Assembly: GCF_042665295.1 (NCBI RefSeq)
Contig: NZ_JBHTCO010000017.1
Span: forward strand, 1 to 64,000
Direction of reading: 5' to 3'
DNA from: Scopulibacillus_A cellulosilyticus
GTDB taxonomy: Bacteria; Bacillota; Bacilli; Bacillales; Sporolactobacillaceae
DNA length: 64,000 nt
A program made the translations under genes and the position numbers. The notes under the pieces are model-generated. The model saw nothing but the letters and a program-made list of their open reading frames with translations. It was not told the origin of the DNA and searched no databases. Positions 26,121-34,564 of the stretch are shown one piece after another. Every line of letters starts with the position of its first letter. Position 1 is the stretch's first letter.

Positions 26121-26447
26121 TTAACAATCACATGTGATAACGACAAATTCACCAGGTGATAAAGTCCGGGTTTCTGCTGGGAACCTATCAACTTGTCTTC
26201 CGCAAGAAACATTAAGGGTGTTAAGACCGCAACGTATTCTGGCAAATTGGCCCCGCATGAGGTTAATATCTCTTAATCTTCTAGTAGGTCTTCCAATGAT
26301 TGGTGTGCAAAAAATAACCGCAATTTCGCCTTCTCTTAATTGAACGGGTGTAGAAGCATTACTTGCCATTTGATCATTGCAATTTAAAACTTCCCCATTG
26401 CTATTTAAAATCATACAACCTTGATTTTGATTATTACGGTTGCTCAT
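26121..26447 (-). CDS. Cysteine-containing protein of unknown function (108 aa)
   Basis: A 108-residue protein with seven cysteines spread along the chain (residues about 11, 23, 47, 73, 82, 106, 108), ending CDC. The N-terminus is Asn/Gln-rich (MSNRNNQNQG) and the rest is basic and strand-forming (GEIAVIFCTPI, GEFVVITCDC). GAAAGGAGAG lies 9 bases before the ATG. Asn/Gln-rich starts and scattered cysteines occur in spore coat and exosporium proteins, so a spore-surface role is a guess. I do not recognise the family. It has no signal peptide or membrane segment. Confidence 0.7.
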   Translation of the reverse strand: MSNRNNQNQGCMILNSNGEVLNCNDQMASNASTPVQLREGEIAVIFCTPIIGRPTRRLRDINLMRGQFARIRCGLNTLNVSCGRQVDRFPAETRTLSPGEFVVITCDC

Positions 26448-26639
26448 TAATTCTATCTCTCCTTTCTATTCTTATTAATTAGTAGATGAAAGGGAGAAAG
26501 AGATTGCTTGTATAAGTGTTCTTGTGAAAAAGTCCTTTTTTTATACTATCATAAAGTATATCTTGGCAACATTGATACAGGTTCGGCGTAGCTTCCAAGA
26601 TAAGGTAGATAGTATAAGTGCAACTAGGCAGTTGCCTGC

Positions 26640-26698
26640 GCCAAAAGGCTTGGTACCAGCCAAGTTTTCTTTAAAGAAAGGCTCATTGTTGATTACCG
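26640..26698. repeat. Hairpin with the recurring word CCAAGTTTTCTTTA
   Basis: CTTGG and CCAAG form a hairpin followed by TTTTCTTTAAAGAAAGG. Similar words occur at 48046-48072, 57144-57158 and 62907-62923. It adjoins the end of the IS605-type element. Confidence 0.4.
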
Positions 26699-26701
26699 CT
26701 C

Positions 26702-27012
26702 AATTGAACAACTCCCACCTAGCGGAGCTTGAGGTGGGAGATTCTAGTTAAAGAAACTTAGAATCCCCTCCGTTCAACAAGAGGGTTCAACCATACCTAT
26801 TATCGGACGTATTCCTTGCGAACGACGCGAACGACCAACTTGAGTCTCCTGTCTAAGCAAGCACAAGAAGGTTCACCATCTTCAAATAAGCATAGAGGTT
26901 TAAATCAGCACTCATTATAATGCACCCAGCTCCTAGAATAGCCATCTGCTCCGGTGACTAGAGTAAAAGACTGGTACAATGGTGCTTTGATTGATTTAAT
27001 CATAAGTTGATA
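26702..27012 (-). ncRNA. Candidate omega RNA / right end of the tnpB element
   Basis: No gene is present. On the minus strand this follows the tnpB stop and ends in GTTGAACCCTCTTGTTGAAC, TTTCTTTAACTAGAAT and a 9-pair CCCACCTCAAGCT..GCTAGGTGGG hairpin. In TnpB systems studied so far the guide RNA is made from the tnpB 3' end and the right end of the element, so this is the expected place. There is no direct proof of an RNA here. Confidence 0.4.
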
Positions 27013-28560
27013 TTAAGCCAATGATTTAAATAACTTTTTTCGTTCATTTTCTGTGAGATGATGATCATGTAAGTTGATACTTTGATGAGGGGTATTGACA
27101 TTGAAAAGTGTGTAAAAAANCCTTCCTATAGTGAATGCGGCGGCTTGATGAATAGATATACCAAATTTGCGCATGTATTTCAGTTTTCCGGCGACGGACG
27201 TATATTTCGGATTAACTTGAATCACATCGATGCCCATTTTTTCTGCGCGGCTCGTGACCGCAGTGATCATCTTTTTATAGGCAAATAGGCTCTTTAAACG
27301 GTTCGCTTTCTTATTGGCATATCTATTACCCGTTTTTGATAGCGTTGTATCCAGATTTTCGAGAACAATGGGCTTGTTTTTTTGAACCGCTTTATCGACT
27401 AAATCGATGGCTTGGGCTTCTATGATTTTTGTAATTTGACCGCTTGTTTTACCTTCGATAGAAAACTTTAATTTTCCGCTTTCTAGGTAATTGCCGTCAT
27501 TTGTAAGGTCAGCCCAAGCAAAGTGGTCAACATTACAATCCACGCCAATAACGCCATCAGAGGTACTGAAATTAACATATGGGTTTGGCGTAACCTCTGC
27601 TAAACATTTGATAATATAGTATTCTCTGTGATCCTCAATTGACCAGGAGATCGGTTTGCCATCGGCTTTTTTGTTTTTACAGGTTTGTTGGGTTAAAATC
27701 ACGTTGTTGACAATCTCTTGTCCATACGGGAACAAAACGAACGGGATAGTAAAAGCTTTACCTCTAATAGAGGTGAAGTGCAATGCCTGATTCTCTATAT
27801 TGTACTGGAAAACAAAATTTCCGGATTTAGCATCCTTCCGGCCAGAAATCATCATTTGTTTCGTCCGTGCTTGATGATAGACTTCTTGCCATTTTTCGTG
27901 GTTGTGTTGATACTCTTCTTTAGTAAATTGTGACTTAAACAACTTTTTACCGCCAAATACGCAACTGGGTATATGAGTTTTATATGTTTGTTTCTTTTCT
28001 TCCAGACGGTAGAGACGAAAGACTAACCGTCCGATCTGCGACTTTGTATGCTTAATTTGAACATCAAGATACTGGTGTTCAAACAAATAATCATTTAACC
28101 AAATCCGGGTTTCATTTTTTAAAGGAAGGGCAATCAAGTTGTTTATCTTCAAAAAAGGGCTGTTTCTAGGCAGATGAAGTTTTCCTTTGATTAAACTGTC
28201 CTTGACTTTAAGAAGCTTTGTCAGTTTTGTACGTTCTTTTTTTAATTTTTTCTTTAGATCTTTTAATTTTTCATCCGTTTGTTTGATATATAATTTTTGT
28301 AACTCCGTTAAAGCCGAAAAGAGGGCTGCAGCCTCTTGCCGGGCACTGTTGGCATAGTAATCATTAAGGCCAAATTTTTTCTTTAACACTTGATGCAGAC
28401 TTTCTTTATTTTGACAGCCCCAACGTTTTTCCCGAACCAAAGTATGGAACGCATAACGCTTGGCCAAGTTGAATGTTTGCAGGACACCATTTAATTCATG
28501 AATAAGGTAGCAAGACAGCTCGTTTTTATAGATTCTTTTCGAAAAATAAGCCTTTTTCAT
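27013..28560 (-). CDS. tnpB: TnpB-family RNA-guided nuclease, divergent
   Basis: A 515-residue TnpB-like protein with an N-terminal helical region (coiled, Lys-rich, about residues 75-125) and a C-terminal RuvC-type nuclease. RuvC-I is DGVIGVDCNVDHFA (about 350) and RuvC-II is KPIVLENLD (about 410). After VNPKYTS the four-cysteine zinc ribbon of typical TnpB is absent, and the third RuvC site is not the usual DRDxNAA but SIHQAAAFTIGR. This fits a separate TnpB branch, or loss of activity. Base 27120 is N, which leaves one residue undefined just after GR; a base could be missing there. The start at 28560 follows TTTGGAG; TTG at 28572 is an alternative. Confidence 0.85.
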   Translation of the reverse strand: MKKAYFSKRIYKNELSCYLIHELNGVLQTFNLAKRYAFHTLVREKRWGCQNKESLHQVLKKKFGLNDYYANSARQEAAALFSALTELQKLYIKQTDEKLKDLKKKLKKERTKLTKLLKVKDSLIKGKLHLPRNSPFLKINNLIALPLKNETRIWLNDYLFEHQYLDVQIKHTKSQIGRLVFRLYRLEEKKQTYKTHIPSCVFGGKKLFKSQFTKEEYQHNHEKWQEVYHQARTKQMMISGRKDAKSGNFVFQYNIENQALHFTSIRGKAFTIPFVLFPYGQEIVNNVILTQQTCKNKKADGKPISWSIEDHREYYIIKCLAEVTPNPYVNFSTSDGVIGVDCNVDHFAWADLTNDGNYLESGKLKFSIEGKTSGQITKIIEAQAIDLVDKAVQKNKPIVLENLDTTLSKTGNRYANKKANRLKSLFAYKKMITAVTSRAEKMGIDVIQVNPKYTSVAGKLKYMRKFGISIHQAAAFTIGRXFYTLFNVNTPHQSINLHDHHLTENERKKLFKSLA

Positions 28561-28572
28561 TTTTGTCTCCAA

Positions 28573-28884
28573 AGGGAACGTATGTTCTAAACCTTGACAT
28601 TATTATAGATGATACAGAAAACAAAGGCAAGCTACGAAATGTTAAAAGCCCAAAAGCATCCGATTTATCCCCCACCTAGCAAAGCTTGAGGAGGGGGTCT
28701 TCTCGGTTAAATGATAAATTTTCACTTGATAAGTTTATTTGTCCAAAAACTAAAATAGTTAACAAAAAGCCTAATAAGGTTAATACAGTTTTTACGATGA
28801 TTAAGCCGGTTGAAGTTTTATATCTTGTCAGATAGAAGTTATTAAAAGAAGCCTTTGCCCGGAAGTTAGAGCAAAGGCTTCTTA
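28573..28884. other. Gap between tnpB and pepF
   Basis: It holds the tnpB promoter region, the left-end hairpin of the IS605-type element (28668-28697) and, at 28847-28885, the pepF terminator. No gene is seen. Confidence 0.6.
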
Positions 28885-28885
28885 T
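28847..28885 (-). terminator. Terminator of pepF
   Basis: GAAGCCTTTGC pairs with GCAAAGGCTTC; the minus-strand exit is T-rich. Confidence 0.85.
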
Positions 28886-30687
28886 TAATTTTCAGTAAGG
28901 GATAAAAATTCATCAACGTCTTTAACACAATAATTTAAAGCGGAGCGCCAGAAATCAGGCTGTGTTAAATCAACATCTAAATGTTTTTTGGCAAGATCTT
29001 CGACTTTCATGCGGCCGGTATCTCTTAACAGAGCATCGTATTTATCGGCAAAGGCAGGGCCTTCTTCTAGTGCTTTAACGTAAATGCCTGTGCTGAAAAG
29101 ATAACCGAAAGTGTACGGAAAGTTATAAAAAGGGACATCGGTAATGTAAAAGTGCAGCTTAGATTGCCAAAAAGCCGGGTGATAGACATCAAGCGCATCA
29201 CAATAGGCTTCTTTTTGCGATTCAAGCATCAGTTCATTTAATCTTTCTGTACTGATCAGACCGTTTTTTCGTTCATTGTAAAATTTCGTTTCAAATAAAA
29301 AGCGTGCATGGATATTCATGAGCAGAGCAACACTGCGGGAAATCTTTTCATCTAAAAACGAAAGTTGTTCTTGCTTTGTTTGAGCTGATTGTTTGGCTGC
29401 GTCTGAGACAATCATTTCCGCAAAAGTTGATGCCGTTTCCGCAACATTCATCGCATATTGCCCTGCAAAATGCGGCAGATCGTTCATCACATGCTGGTGA
29501 TATGCATGGCCAAGTTCATGAGCGATTGTTGAAACGTTATCAGCAGAACCGCTGTAGGTAAGGAATATCCGGGATTCCTTTGTGATCGGGAAGCTGGTGC
29601 AGAATCCCCCGGGTGCCTTTCCAGGGCGGTCTTCGGCCTCAATCCAACGATTTTCAATCGCCTGTTCCGCGAATTCAGCCATTTTTGGGTTGAATTTATG
29701 AAAATGTTTAACGATAAACTCGGCAGCGTCTTCATAACTGATTTTTTTGTCTGATGTAAAGAGCGGGGCTTCAACATCAAACCAGGATAGTTTTTCTAAA
29801 CCAAGATATTGTGCTTTACGATTAAGAAATTTGGCGAAAACCGGTTTAACACTGTTTATGGCTTCCCACATCACCGTAAGCGTTTCAGCCGACATTCTAT
29901 TGCAGTCCAGAGGTTCTTTTAAAACATCATGCCATCCGCGTTGTTCATATAAATTAAGACGGAAGCCGGCTAAATGGTTTAATGTATTGGCACTGAGATC
30001 TGCTTGCTCATCCCACGCCTTCTCCCATGCTTTAAAGGCCTCTTTCCGTATGTCCCGGTTTGGGTCTGACATTAAGTTGCTCATTTGTCCGACAGAAAGC
30101 TTTATGGAACCTTTTTCAGGATGATCAAAAGGAATTGCCATGTTGCCGACAATTGTGTCATACATTTCACTCCAGCCATGGTAACCGTCAATTGCCAAAG
30201 CGTTGACAAGCTGTTCCTCTTTACTTGAAAGTTTTTCCTTTGCGCTTTGTCTCCGCTCATTTAACAAGAAAGCAATCTCATTAAGTTCATCTTCTTTTAG
30301 TAAGTCATTCCAGACTTCATCAGGAATATCATTCATTTGGTTATCGATTAATGTATTGCATGATTCGAATTGGGCATATAACGATGTTACGGCACTATTT
30401 AATATTTTTGCCTGTTGGTCTTTAACATCTTGAGCCGTTAGACATTCAATAAAGGCACTGGATTCTATGATACGCTCTGAAATACTTTGTAAAATATAAA
30501 GATATTCTTTCCAATTTTTTGCTTGTTCAATGGTTTGCGGACCGGAGGTTTTATCTAACTGGGTTTTTAATGCATGTAAATCGCTTTTAAGTTCATCCAT
30601 GAAATGATCCAAACGTTCGGAATGGCTGCCGCCTTGGAAAATGGCGTCTAAATCCCATGTTTGATTTAAGGTCTTTTCCACATCCAA
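28885..30687 (-). CDS. pepF: Oligoendopeptidase F (M3 metallopeptidase)
   Basis: A 600-residue zinc peptidase of family M3, cytosolic, which cuts short peptides. The zinc motif HELGH starts at His390 in TIAHELGHAYHQHVM, and the third ligand Glu lies in NVAETASTFAEMI about 25 residues on. The N-terminal helical half (WDLDAIFQGG...) and the block FPYTFGYLFSTGIY are typical of the bacillar PepF/YjbG-like group. Length is normal. The start codon is preceded by GGGGGATTG on the minus strand. It stands alone between a mobile element and a dispersed repeat. Confidence 0.94.
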   Translation of the reverse strand: MDVEKTLNQTWDLDAIFQGGSHSERLDHFMDELKSDLHALKTQLDKTSGPQTIEQAKNWKEYLYILQSISERIIESSAFIECLTAQDVKDQQAKILNSAVTSLYAQFESCNTLIDNQMNDIPDEVWNDLLKEDELNEIAFLLNERRQSAKEKLSSKEEQLVNALAIDGYHGWSEMYDTIVGNMAIPFDHPEKGSIKLSVGQMSNLMSDPNRDIRKEAFKAWEKAWDEQADLSANTLNHLAGFRLNLYEQRGWHDVLKEPLDCNRMSAETLTVMWEAINSVKPVFAKFLNRKAQYLGLEKLSWFDVEAPLFTSDKKISYEDAAEFIVKHFHKFNPKMAEFAEQAIENRWIEAEDRPGKAPGGFCTSFPITKESRIFLTYSGSADNVSTIAHELGHAYHQHVMNDLPHFAGQYAMNVAETASTFAEMIVSDAAKQSAQTKQEQLSFLDEKISRSVALLMNIHARFLFETKFYNERKNGLISTERLNELMLESQKEAYCDALDVYHPAFWQSKLHFYITDVPFYNFPYTFGYLFSTGIYVKALEEGPAFADKYDALLRDTGRMKVEDLAKKHLDVDLTQPDFWRSALNYCVKDVDEFLSLTEN

Positions 30688-30728
30688 TCCCCCTATTTAA
30701 AATTTTCAAATTTCTCTTGTTGCAAGCG

Positions 30729-30771
30729 TTGAAGTTTGCGGAGTATTCCTTATCCCGCCGCAAAACTTCAA
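30729..30771. repeat. Inverted repeat upstream of pepF
   Basis: TTGAAGTTTGCGG (30729-30741) and CCGCAAAACTTCAA (30758-30771) pair with one bulged base. There is no T run. It may be a regulatory hairpin or operator, or a repeat end. Confidence 0.45.
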
Positions 30772-30837
30772 GAGGCTTAATATAGTCGTTGAGTTACCCT
30801 TTTATCATATCATTGATTGGGGATATTAGAAGAGAAT

Positions 30838-31066
30838 GTTCAAAAAGTCCGGGAAAAATAGCTGTCGAGACTACGGGGTTGAGATTGGTGCTCCTGCGCC
30901 GCAGCATATTCACGGAAGTAACGCCAACTTCTCGTCGCAGCTCGTAGCAGTTCGTGAAGCTTTGCTCGGTGCTCCTCCGCTCCTCACGTATTAAAGGCAT
31001 ACACTCCGGTGCTCGGAGGCTGCGCTTCCTTGAACTTCTCGGCTCTTTTTGTCCTCCTTCTTGAAC
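30838..31066 (-). repeat. Dispersed MITE-like repeat, copy A
   Basis: Bounded by GTTCAAAAAG at 30838-30847 and the imperfect inverse CTTCTTGAAC at 31057-31066. The minus strand contains a core of about 80 bases (GAGCAAAGCTTC..GAA....TACGAG.TGCGACGAGAAGTTGGCG....GTGAATA..CTGCGGCGCAGGAGCAC) shared at high identity with copy B at 55351-55722. No reading frame and no transposase are present, so it is a non-autonomous or structural intergenic repeat. Confidence 0.75.
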
Positions 31067-31086
31067 ACGTATTAGAAGGAAAAATC

Positions 31087-31542
31087 TTAGTTCACTTTGA
31101 AGTTGATTCTGGTATTAGGCTGGTCTTCATTAGCTGTCAGCCAAAAAATAATTGTATATTGTCCCGGCTTTAAGTCGGATACTTCAGTCTTAAAATCCTT
31201 TGTTTCTGATTGTTTTAAGGTAAGCGTTCCTGTGACTTGACCAAAAAAGCGCCCTTCAGAAAAATGTTTAATAACTTTGCCGTCCTCATCTTTAATTTTG
31301 TAGTCAAACCTTTGTGTCGTCGGAAAATGATAGGTCACTTTATGATTCGTTTGGTTTTTGACTTGAAAATTAAAACTGACATCATTTCCTTTTTGTTCAT
31401 AGGCGAGTCGGGCTTCAACCCTCCCACCGGAAGCATTGCCATTAACAGGGGTTTCACTTTCTTCATGTTGTTTGGCGTTTTGGCATCCTGCTGTTATGAT
31501 AGAAAAGAGACATAATAATAGTAAAAAGACAAACTTTTTCAT
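31087..31542 (-). CDS. Lipoprotein with a BsuPI-type domain
   Basis: A 151-residue secreted lipoprotein: signal peptide MKKFVFLLLLCLFS with lipobox TAGC (Cys at about 19), a short Asn/Glu-rich linker, then an Ig-like domain of about 105 residues. That domain matches the BsuPI intracellular protease inhibitor family, with FDYKIKDEDGKVIKHFSEG, followed by TLTLKQSETKDF and LKPGQYTI. Here it is outside the membrane, so inhibition of cytosolic subtilisin is not implied. The start at 31542 follows AAGGAG; the ATG at 31560 overlaps that site and is rejected. It is divergent from the YjbQ gene by 42 bases. Confidence 0.85.
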   Translation of the reverse strand: MKKFVFLLLLCLFSIITAGCQNAKQHEESETPVNGNASGGRVEARLAYEQKGNDVSFNFQVKNQTNHKVTYHFPTTQRFDYKIKDEDGKVIKHFSEGRFFGQVTGTLTLKQSETKDFKTEVSDLKPGQYTIIFWLTANEDQPNTRINFKVN

Positions 31543-31584
31543 AATGAAAGCTCCTTTCAAATTTGTTCAATAAAATGAGGTGAT

Positions 31585-31992
31585 ATGATGTTTCAAACTT
31601 TCCAATTAAGAACGCATCATAGAGATGAAATGATTGATATTACAGATAACCTGGCGACTTATTTAAAAGATCAAGGTGTTGAGGATGGTGTCATGTTTGT
31701 CCAGTCTTTGCACACTACAGCTGGAATAACGGTTAATGAAAATGCCGACCCGGACGTTAAGCACGATATGTTAATGCGTTTGGATGAAGTGTATCCTTGG
31801 GAACATTCTAAATACCGCCATGGTGAAGGCAATTCAGCCTCGCATTTAAAAACAAGCACAGTCGGAACAACTCAAGCCATACTCATTCATCATGGTGAAT
31901 TGGTTTTAGGAACTTGGCAAGGCGTGCATTTCTGTGAATTTGACGGCCCAAGAAACCGCAAGTACAGCGTGACAATTATTAAAAATGGATAA
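31585..31992 (+). CDS. YjbQ-family protein (UPF0047)
   Basis: A 135-residue protein of the YjbQ/UPF0047 family, annotated in some databases as secondary thiamine-phosphate synthase enzyme because E. coli YjbQ can weakly replace ThiE. Conserved features are VQSLHTTAGITVNENADPDV, the WEHS..Y.HGEGNS.SHLK block and LGTWQGVHFCEFDGPRNR, with several His and Asp residues that probably bind metal. Its true role is unsettled. With a genuine ThiE at 3547 it need not act in thiamine synthesis. The start follows GAGGTGAT; the second ATG at 31588 is equally possible. Confidence 0.88.
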   Translation: MMFQTFQLRTHHRDEMIDITDNLATYLKDQGVEDGVMFVQSLHTTAGITVNENADPDVKHDMLMRLDEVYPWEHSKYRHGEGNSASHLKTSTVGTTQAILIHHGELVLGTWQGVHFCEFDGPRNRKYSVTIIKNG

Positions 31993-32002
31993 TGAAAGAT
32001 AT

Positions 32003-32055
32003 TTATCCCGGTGCAACCGTCCGTAAAACCCCCACTGATGGAAGTTTCACTTTAT
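32003..32055 (+). repeat. Possible remnant IS605-type end
   Basis: The sequence around CCCCCACTGATGGAAGTTTCACTTTA resembles right-end sequences I associate with Firmicute IS605-type elements. No transposase gene is near. The rest of the gap to 32213 is AT-rich and contains the promoter of the phosphatase gene. Confidence 0.25.
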
Positions 32056-32212
32056 AGGGTAACCATTTATTTAAAGAAAAATTTGGTTATTATAGAATTT
32101 TTATTTTACTTTTGAGTTTAGAGGGTCTTTGAATAAAATAAAAGATATATAAATAAAGTTAGTTCATTTGTCCTATCTTTAAAATTTAAATACAGACAGG
32201 AAGGAAAAGCAG

Positions 32213-32686
32213 ATGATAAAAGTTTTATTTGTTTGTCTTGGAAACATATGCCGTTCTCCTATGGCGGAAGCAATTTTTAGGGATAAAGTAGAGAAAGCGG
32301 GTTTAACAGATAAAATTACTGTTGACTCAGCCGGGACAGGGGGATGGCATATTGGTGAGCCGCCGCATAAAGGTACAAGAAAAAAGCTTCAAGAATTAGG
32401 GATTTCATCTCAAGGACTTAAAGGACGCCAAATGACATCTCAAGATTTGGATCAGTTTGATTATATTATTGGTATGGATGAAAGTAATATCGAAAATATT
32501 AACAAACTTGCTGAACAGGCGCCTAAAGCAAATGTTAGACGATTAATGGACTATATTAATGATATGCCGGTCAGAGATATACCTGATCCGTTTTTTACCG
32601 GAAACTTTGATGAAGTTCATGAAATGATTGATAAGGGAACTGATTCTCTTCTGGAGGAAATTTGCAGAGAAAAAAATATCAATTAA
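32213..32686 (+). CDS. Low-molecular-weight protein tyrosine phosphatase
   Basis: A 157-residue cytosolic phosphatase. The P-loop CLGNICRS (Cys8 to Arg14) lies at the N-terminus and the general acid Asp125 sits in IPDPFFTGN. It is closest in pattern to B. subtilis YfkJ rather than to the arginine phosphatase YwlE. A GGAAGGAAAAG site precedes the ATG. The following gene (CvfC family) starts 20 bases later and is probably cotranscribed. In B. subtilis yfkJ lies beside YihY and YtxH-like genes; here those are 4 kb away. Confidence 0.93.
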   Translation: MIKVLFVCLGNICRSPMAEAIFRDKVEKAGLTDKITVDSAGTGGWHIGEPPHKGTRKKLQELGISSQGLKGRQMTSQDLDQFDYIIGMDESNIENINKLAEQAPKANVRRLMDYINDMPVRDIPDPFFTGNFDEVHEMIDKGTDSLLEEICREKNIN

Positions 32687-32706
32687 TTTTATAAGAGGTG
32701 AGCTGA

Positions 32707-33849
32707 GTGAAACTTCAAGGTATCGAACCAACACCGAGTCCCCATACAATGAAGCTTATTTTAGATGAAACACTGCCAAGCGGGAAAAGCCATAATTACA
32801 GGCAGGATAATAAAAACGATGCCCCGGAACTAATCCAGGAGCTGCTTGATATAGAAGGCGTTAAAGGTGTTTATCATGTTGCCGATTTTATGGCATTAGA
32901 ACGCTTTCCTAAGGCTGATTGGGGAGAAATTTTATCAAAGGTAAGAACAGTCCTTGGTGAAGATGAAGGCTCATCCCATGAATCGTCAGAAAAGTCATCT
33001 GTGCAGCCAAAAGAAAACTTTGGGGAAATTCGTGTTTTCTATCAAATGTTCAGGCAAATCCCAATGCAAGTTAAGCTGGATATTGATGGGGAAGAGAAGC
33101 GTGTCGGTCTGCCAAAACGATTTATGGACGCTATTATGGAGGCACAAGGGTCTTCAGATAATATGATTATGGAAAGGCAATGGGTTGAGCAGTCACCTAG
33201 ATACGGCGATCCTGAAGAGATTGAAAAGGATATTGTTGAAGAATTGTCGGCAGCTTATGACCATGAACGGTTGAACGAACTTGTTAAGCGGGCCTATTCT
33301 CAAGACAGCAATAACGAAAAACATGCGCCGTTTAAAAAGGTAACTTTAGAAATGCTTGATGACCCTGATTGGCATAAGCGCTATGCGGCGCTGGACCGGA
33401 TGGATCCATCACTTGAAGACTTGCCGGTATTGGAAAAGGCATTGCACGATGAAAAGGTTTCTATCCGCAGATTAGCGGTTGTTTATTTAGGAATGCTTGA
33501 GGATTCTAAGGTACTGCCGTATCTATATGAAGGACTTCACGATAAAACAGTAACGGTACGCCGGACAGCCGGGGATTGCTTATCTGACATGGGGGACCCA
33601 AGTGCCATACCGGAAATGGCAAAAGCCCTTAAAGATCCAAGCCGGATAGTAAGATGGAGGGCAGCGATGTTTCTATATGAAGTTGGTGACGAATCAGCGC
33701 TACCGGCATTAAAAGAGGCGGCAGGTGATCCAGAGTTTGAAGTGGACATGCAAATCAAAATGGCAATCAGCCGTATTGAGGGCGGGGAAGATGCTAAAGG
33801 CTCTGTATGGCAGCAAATGACCCGAACCTTTTCGAAAAATAAAAAATAA
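32707..33849 (+). CDS. CvfC/YpgR-family protein (Nfu N-terminal domain plus HEAT repeats)
   Basis: A 380-residue protein of the 'conserved virulence factor C' family. Residues 1-90 form the NifU-like N-terminal domain (IEPTPSPHTMKLILD...GVKGVYHVADFMAL). An acidic linker and a middle domain follow. The C-terminal 160 residues are HEAT-like helical repeats (LEKALHDEKVSIRRLAVVYL, LYEGLHDKTVTVRRTAGDCL, KALKDPSRIVRWRAAMFLYE). In Staphylococcus it affects virulence; the molecular role is unknown, and a scaffold role in iron-sulfur handling is only inferred from the domain. The GTG start follows AAGAGGTGAG. Confidence 0.9.
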   Translation: MKLQGIEPTPSPHTMKLILDETLPSGKSHNYRQDNKNDAPELIQELLDIEGVKGVYHVADFMALERFPKADWGEILSKVRTVLGEDEGSSHESSEKSSVQPKENFGEIRVFYQMFRQIPMQVKLDIDGEEKRVGLPKRFMDAIMEAQGSSDNMIMERQWVEQSPRYGDPEEIEKDIVEELSAAYDHERLNELVKRAYSQDSNNEKHAPFKKVTLEMLDDPDWHKRYAALDRMDPSLEDLPVLEKALHDEKVSIRRLAVVYLGMLEDSKVLPYLYEGLHDKTVTVRRTAGDCLSDMGDPSAIPEMAKALKDPSRIVRWRAAMFLYEVGDESALPALKEAAGDPEFEVDMQIKMAISRIEGGEDAKGSVWQQMTRTFSKNKK

Positions 33850-33852
33850 AAT

Positions 33853-33893
33853 CAACAAAGAACCCAAGCACCGTGTGCTTGGGTTCTTTGTTG
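33853..33893. terminator. Terminator between cvfC-like and LysM-3D genes
   Basis: CAAAGAACCCAAGCAC pairs with GTGCTTGGGTTCTTTG, with T/A-rich flanks on both sides. It can serve both convergent genes. Confidence 0.9.
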
Positions 33894-33895
33894 CA

Positions 33896-34564
33896 TTATT
33901 TCTCAATAATAACTTTTAATTGTTTTTTGCCGAAGTCTTGGGCATCCTTTAAATTGTTCATATAGATATCAAGTCTGCCTTCTTTAATCGCACCGCCGCG
34001 ATCCTGGCATGTGTACGTATGATGTAAAGAAGGAATATATATTTTTGTTCCAAATGGGATAGACTTAGGACAAGCAACCGTTGTACCTTGTTGTACGTGA
34101 GAGCCGGATGCTGTTACGCCATACCCTGAATCTCCAGGATTTTTACCAGTGGATTCATTTCCAGAAGTATAAGCTGTTACAGTGAACGTTTCGCTTTTTC
34201 CTGCTGGTTCAGATGCAGTTGTTTGATTCTCACTTGGTTTTGCTGATAGATCCTCTATATTTGGTGTTGATTTTTGACTAGGTTTTGCTGATAGATCCTT
34301 TATATTTGATGTTGATTGTTTTTCACCAGGTTTTGTTGATGAAGTTTCTCCCGGCAGATTGATAGTTTGACCAATCAAGATTAGATTTTTATCTTTAATC
34401 AAAGGATTCGATTCAAGAACATTTTTTAAACTTACATTATTGGAACGGGCGATCTCGGAAAGAGTATCCCCTTTTTTCACAGTATAAGCGCTTTTGGCTG
34501 ATGCCATATTAGCTGAAATAAATAGACCGACAATTAGTGCAGTTGCTAGAGTGAAATATTTGAT
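33896..34564 (-). CDS. Secreted LysM-3D domain protein with a non-NTG start
   Basis: A 222-residue cell-wall protein: signal peptide (YFTLATALIVGLFISANMASA), a LysM peptidoglycan-binding domain (YTVKKGDTLSEIARSNNV...), a Ser/Lys/Pro linker with two copies of (I/N)I(K/E)DLSAKPS, and a C-terminal 3D domain with its Asp residues (STGKNPGDSGYGVTASG, CQDRGGAIKEGRLDIYM). The 3D fold is a double-psi barrel of lytic transglycosylase type; YocH of B. subtilis is similar. GGGAGG sits where a start is needed, but the codons there are ATT (34567) and ATC (34564), not ATG. ATC at 34564 has 7-base spacing. The first in-frame ATG (34507) would delete the signal peptide. Confidence 0.85.
   Translation of the reverse strand: MKYFTLATALIVGLFISANMASAKSAYTVKKGDTLSEIARSNNVSLKNVLESNPLIKDKNLILIGQTINLPGETSSTKPGEKQSTSNIKDLSAKPSQKSTPNIEDLSAKPSENQTTASEPAGKSETFTVTAYTSGNESTGKNPGDSGYGVTASGSHVQQGTTVACPKSIPFGTKIYIPSLHHTYTCQDRGGAIKEGRLDIYMNNLKDAQDFGKKQLKVIIEK

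Larger units (their letters stand above)
26702..28705 (-). mobile_element. IS605-type element carrying only tnpB
   Basis: The only gene is tnpB (27013-28560); no TnpA Y1 transposase is present. Similar hairpin ends lie on both sides in the same orientation, as in IS200/IS605 elements: on the minus strand TTTAACTAGAA...CCACCTCAAGCT..GCTAGGTGG ends near 26702, and TTTAACCGAGAA...CCTCAAGCTTTGCTAGGTGG lies at about 28664-28705. The region 26702-27012, 3' of tnpB, is where a guide (omega) RNA scaffold would lie in this class. The ends are inferred and the exact cleavage points cannot be seen. The element needs TnpA in trans to move. Confidence 0.75.

Noticed and set aside
26524..26751. 75-codon plus-strand frame beside the IS605-type element
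   Set aside because: It has no ribosome binding site, reads through repeat hairpins and resembles no protein.
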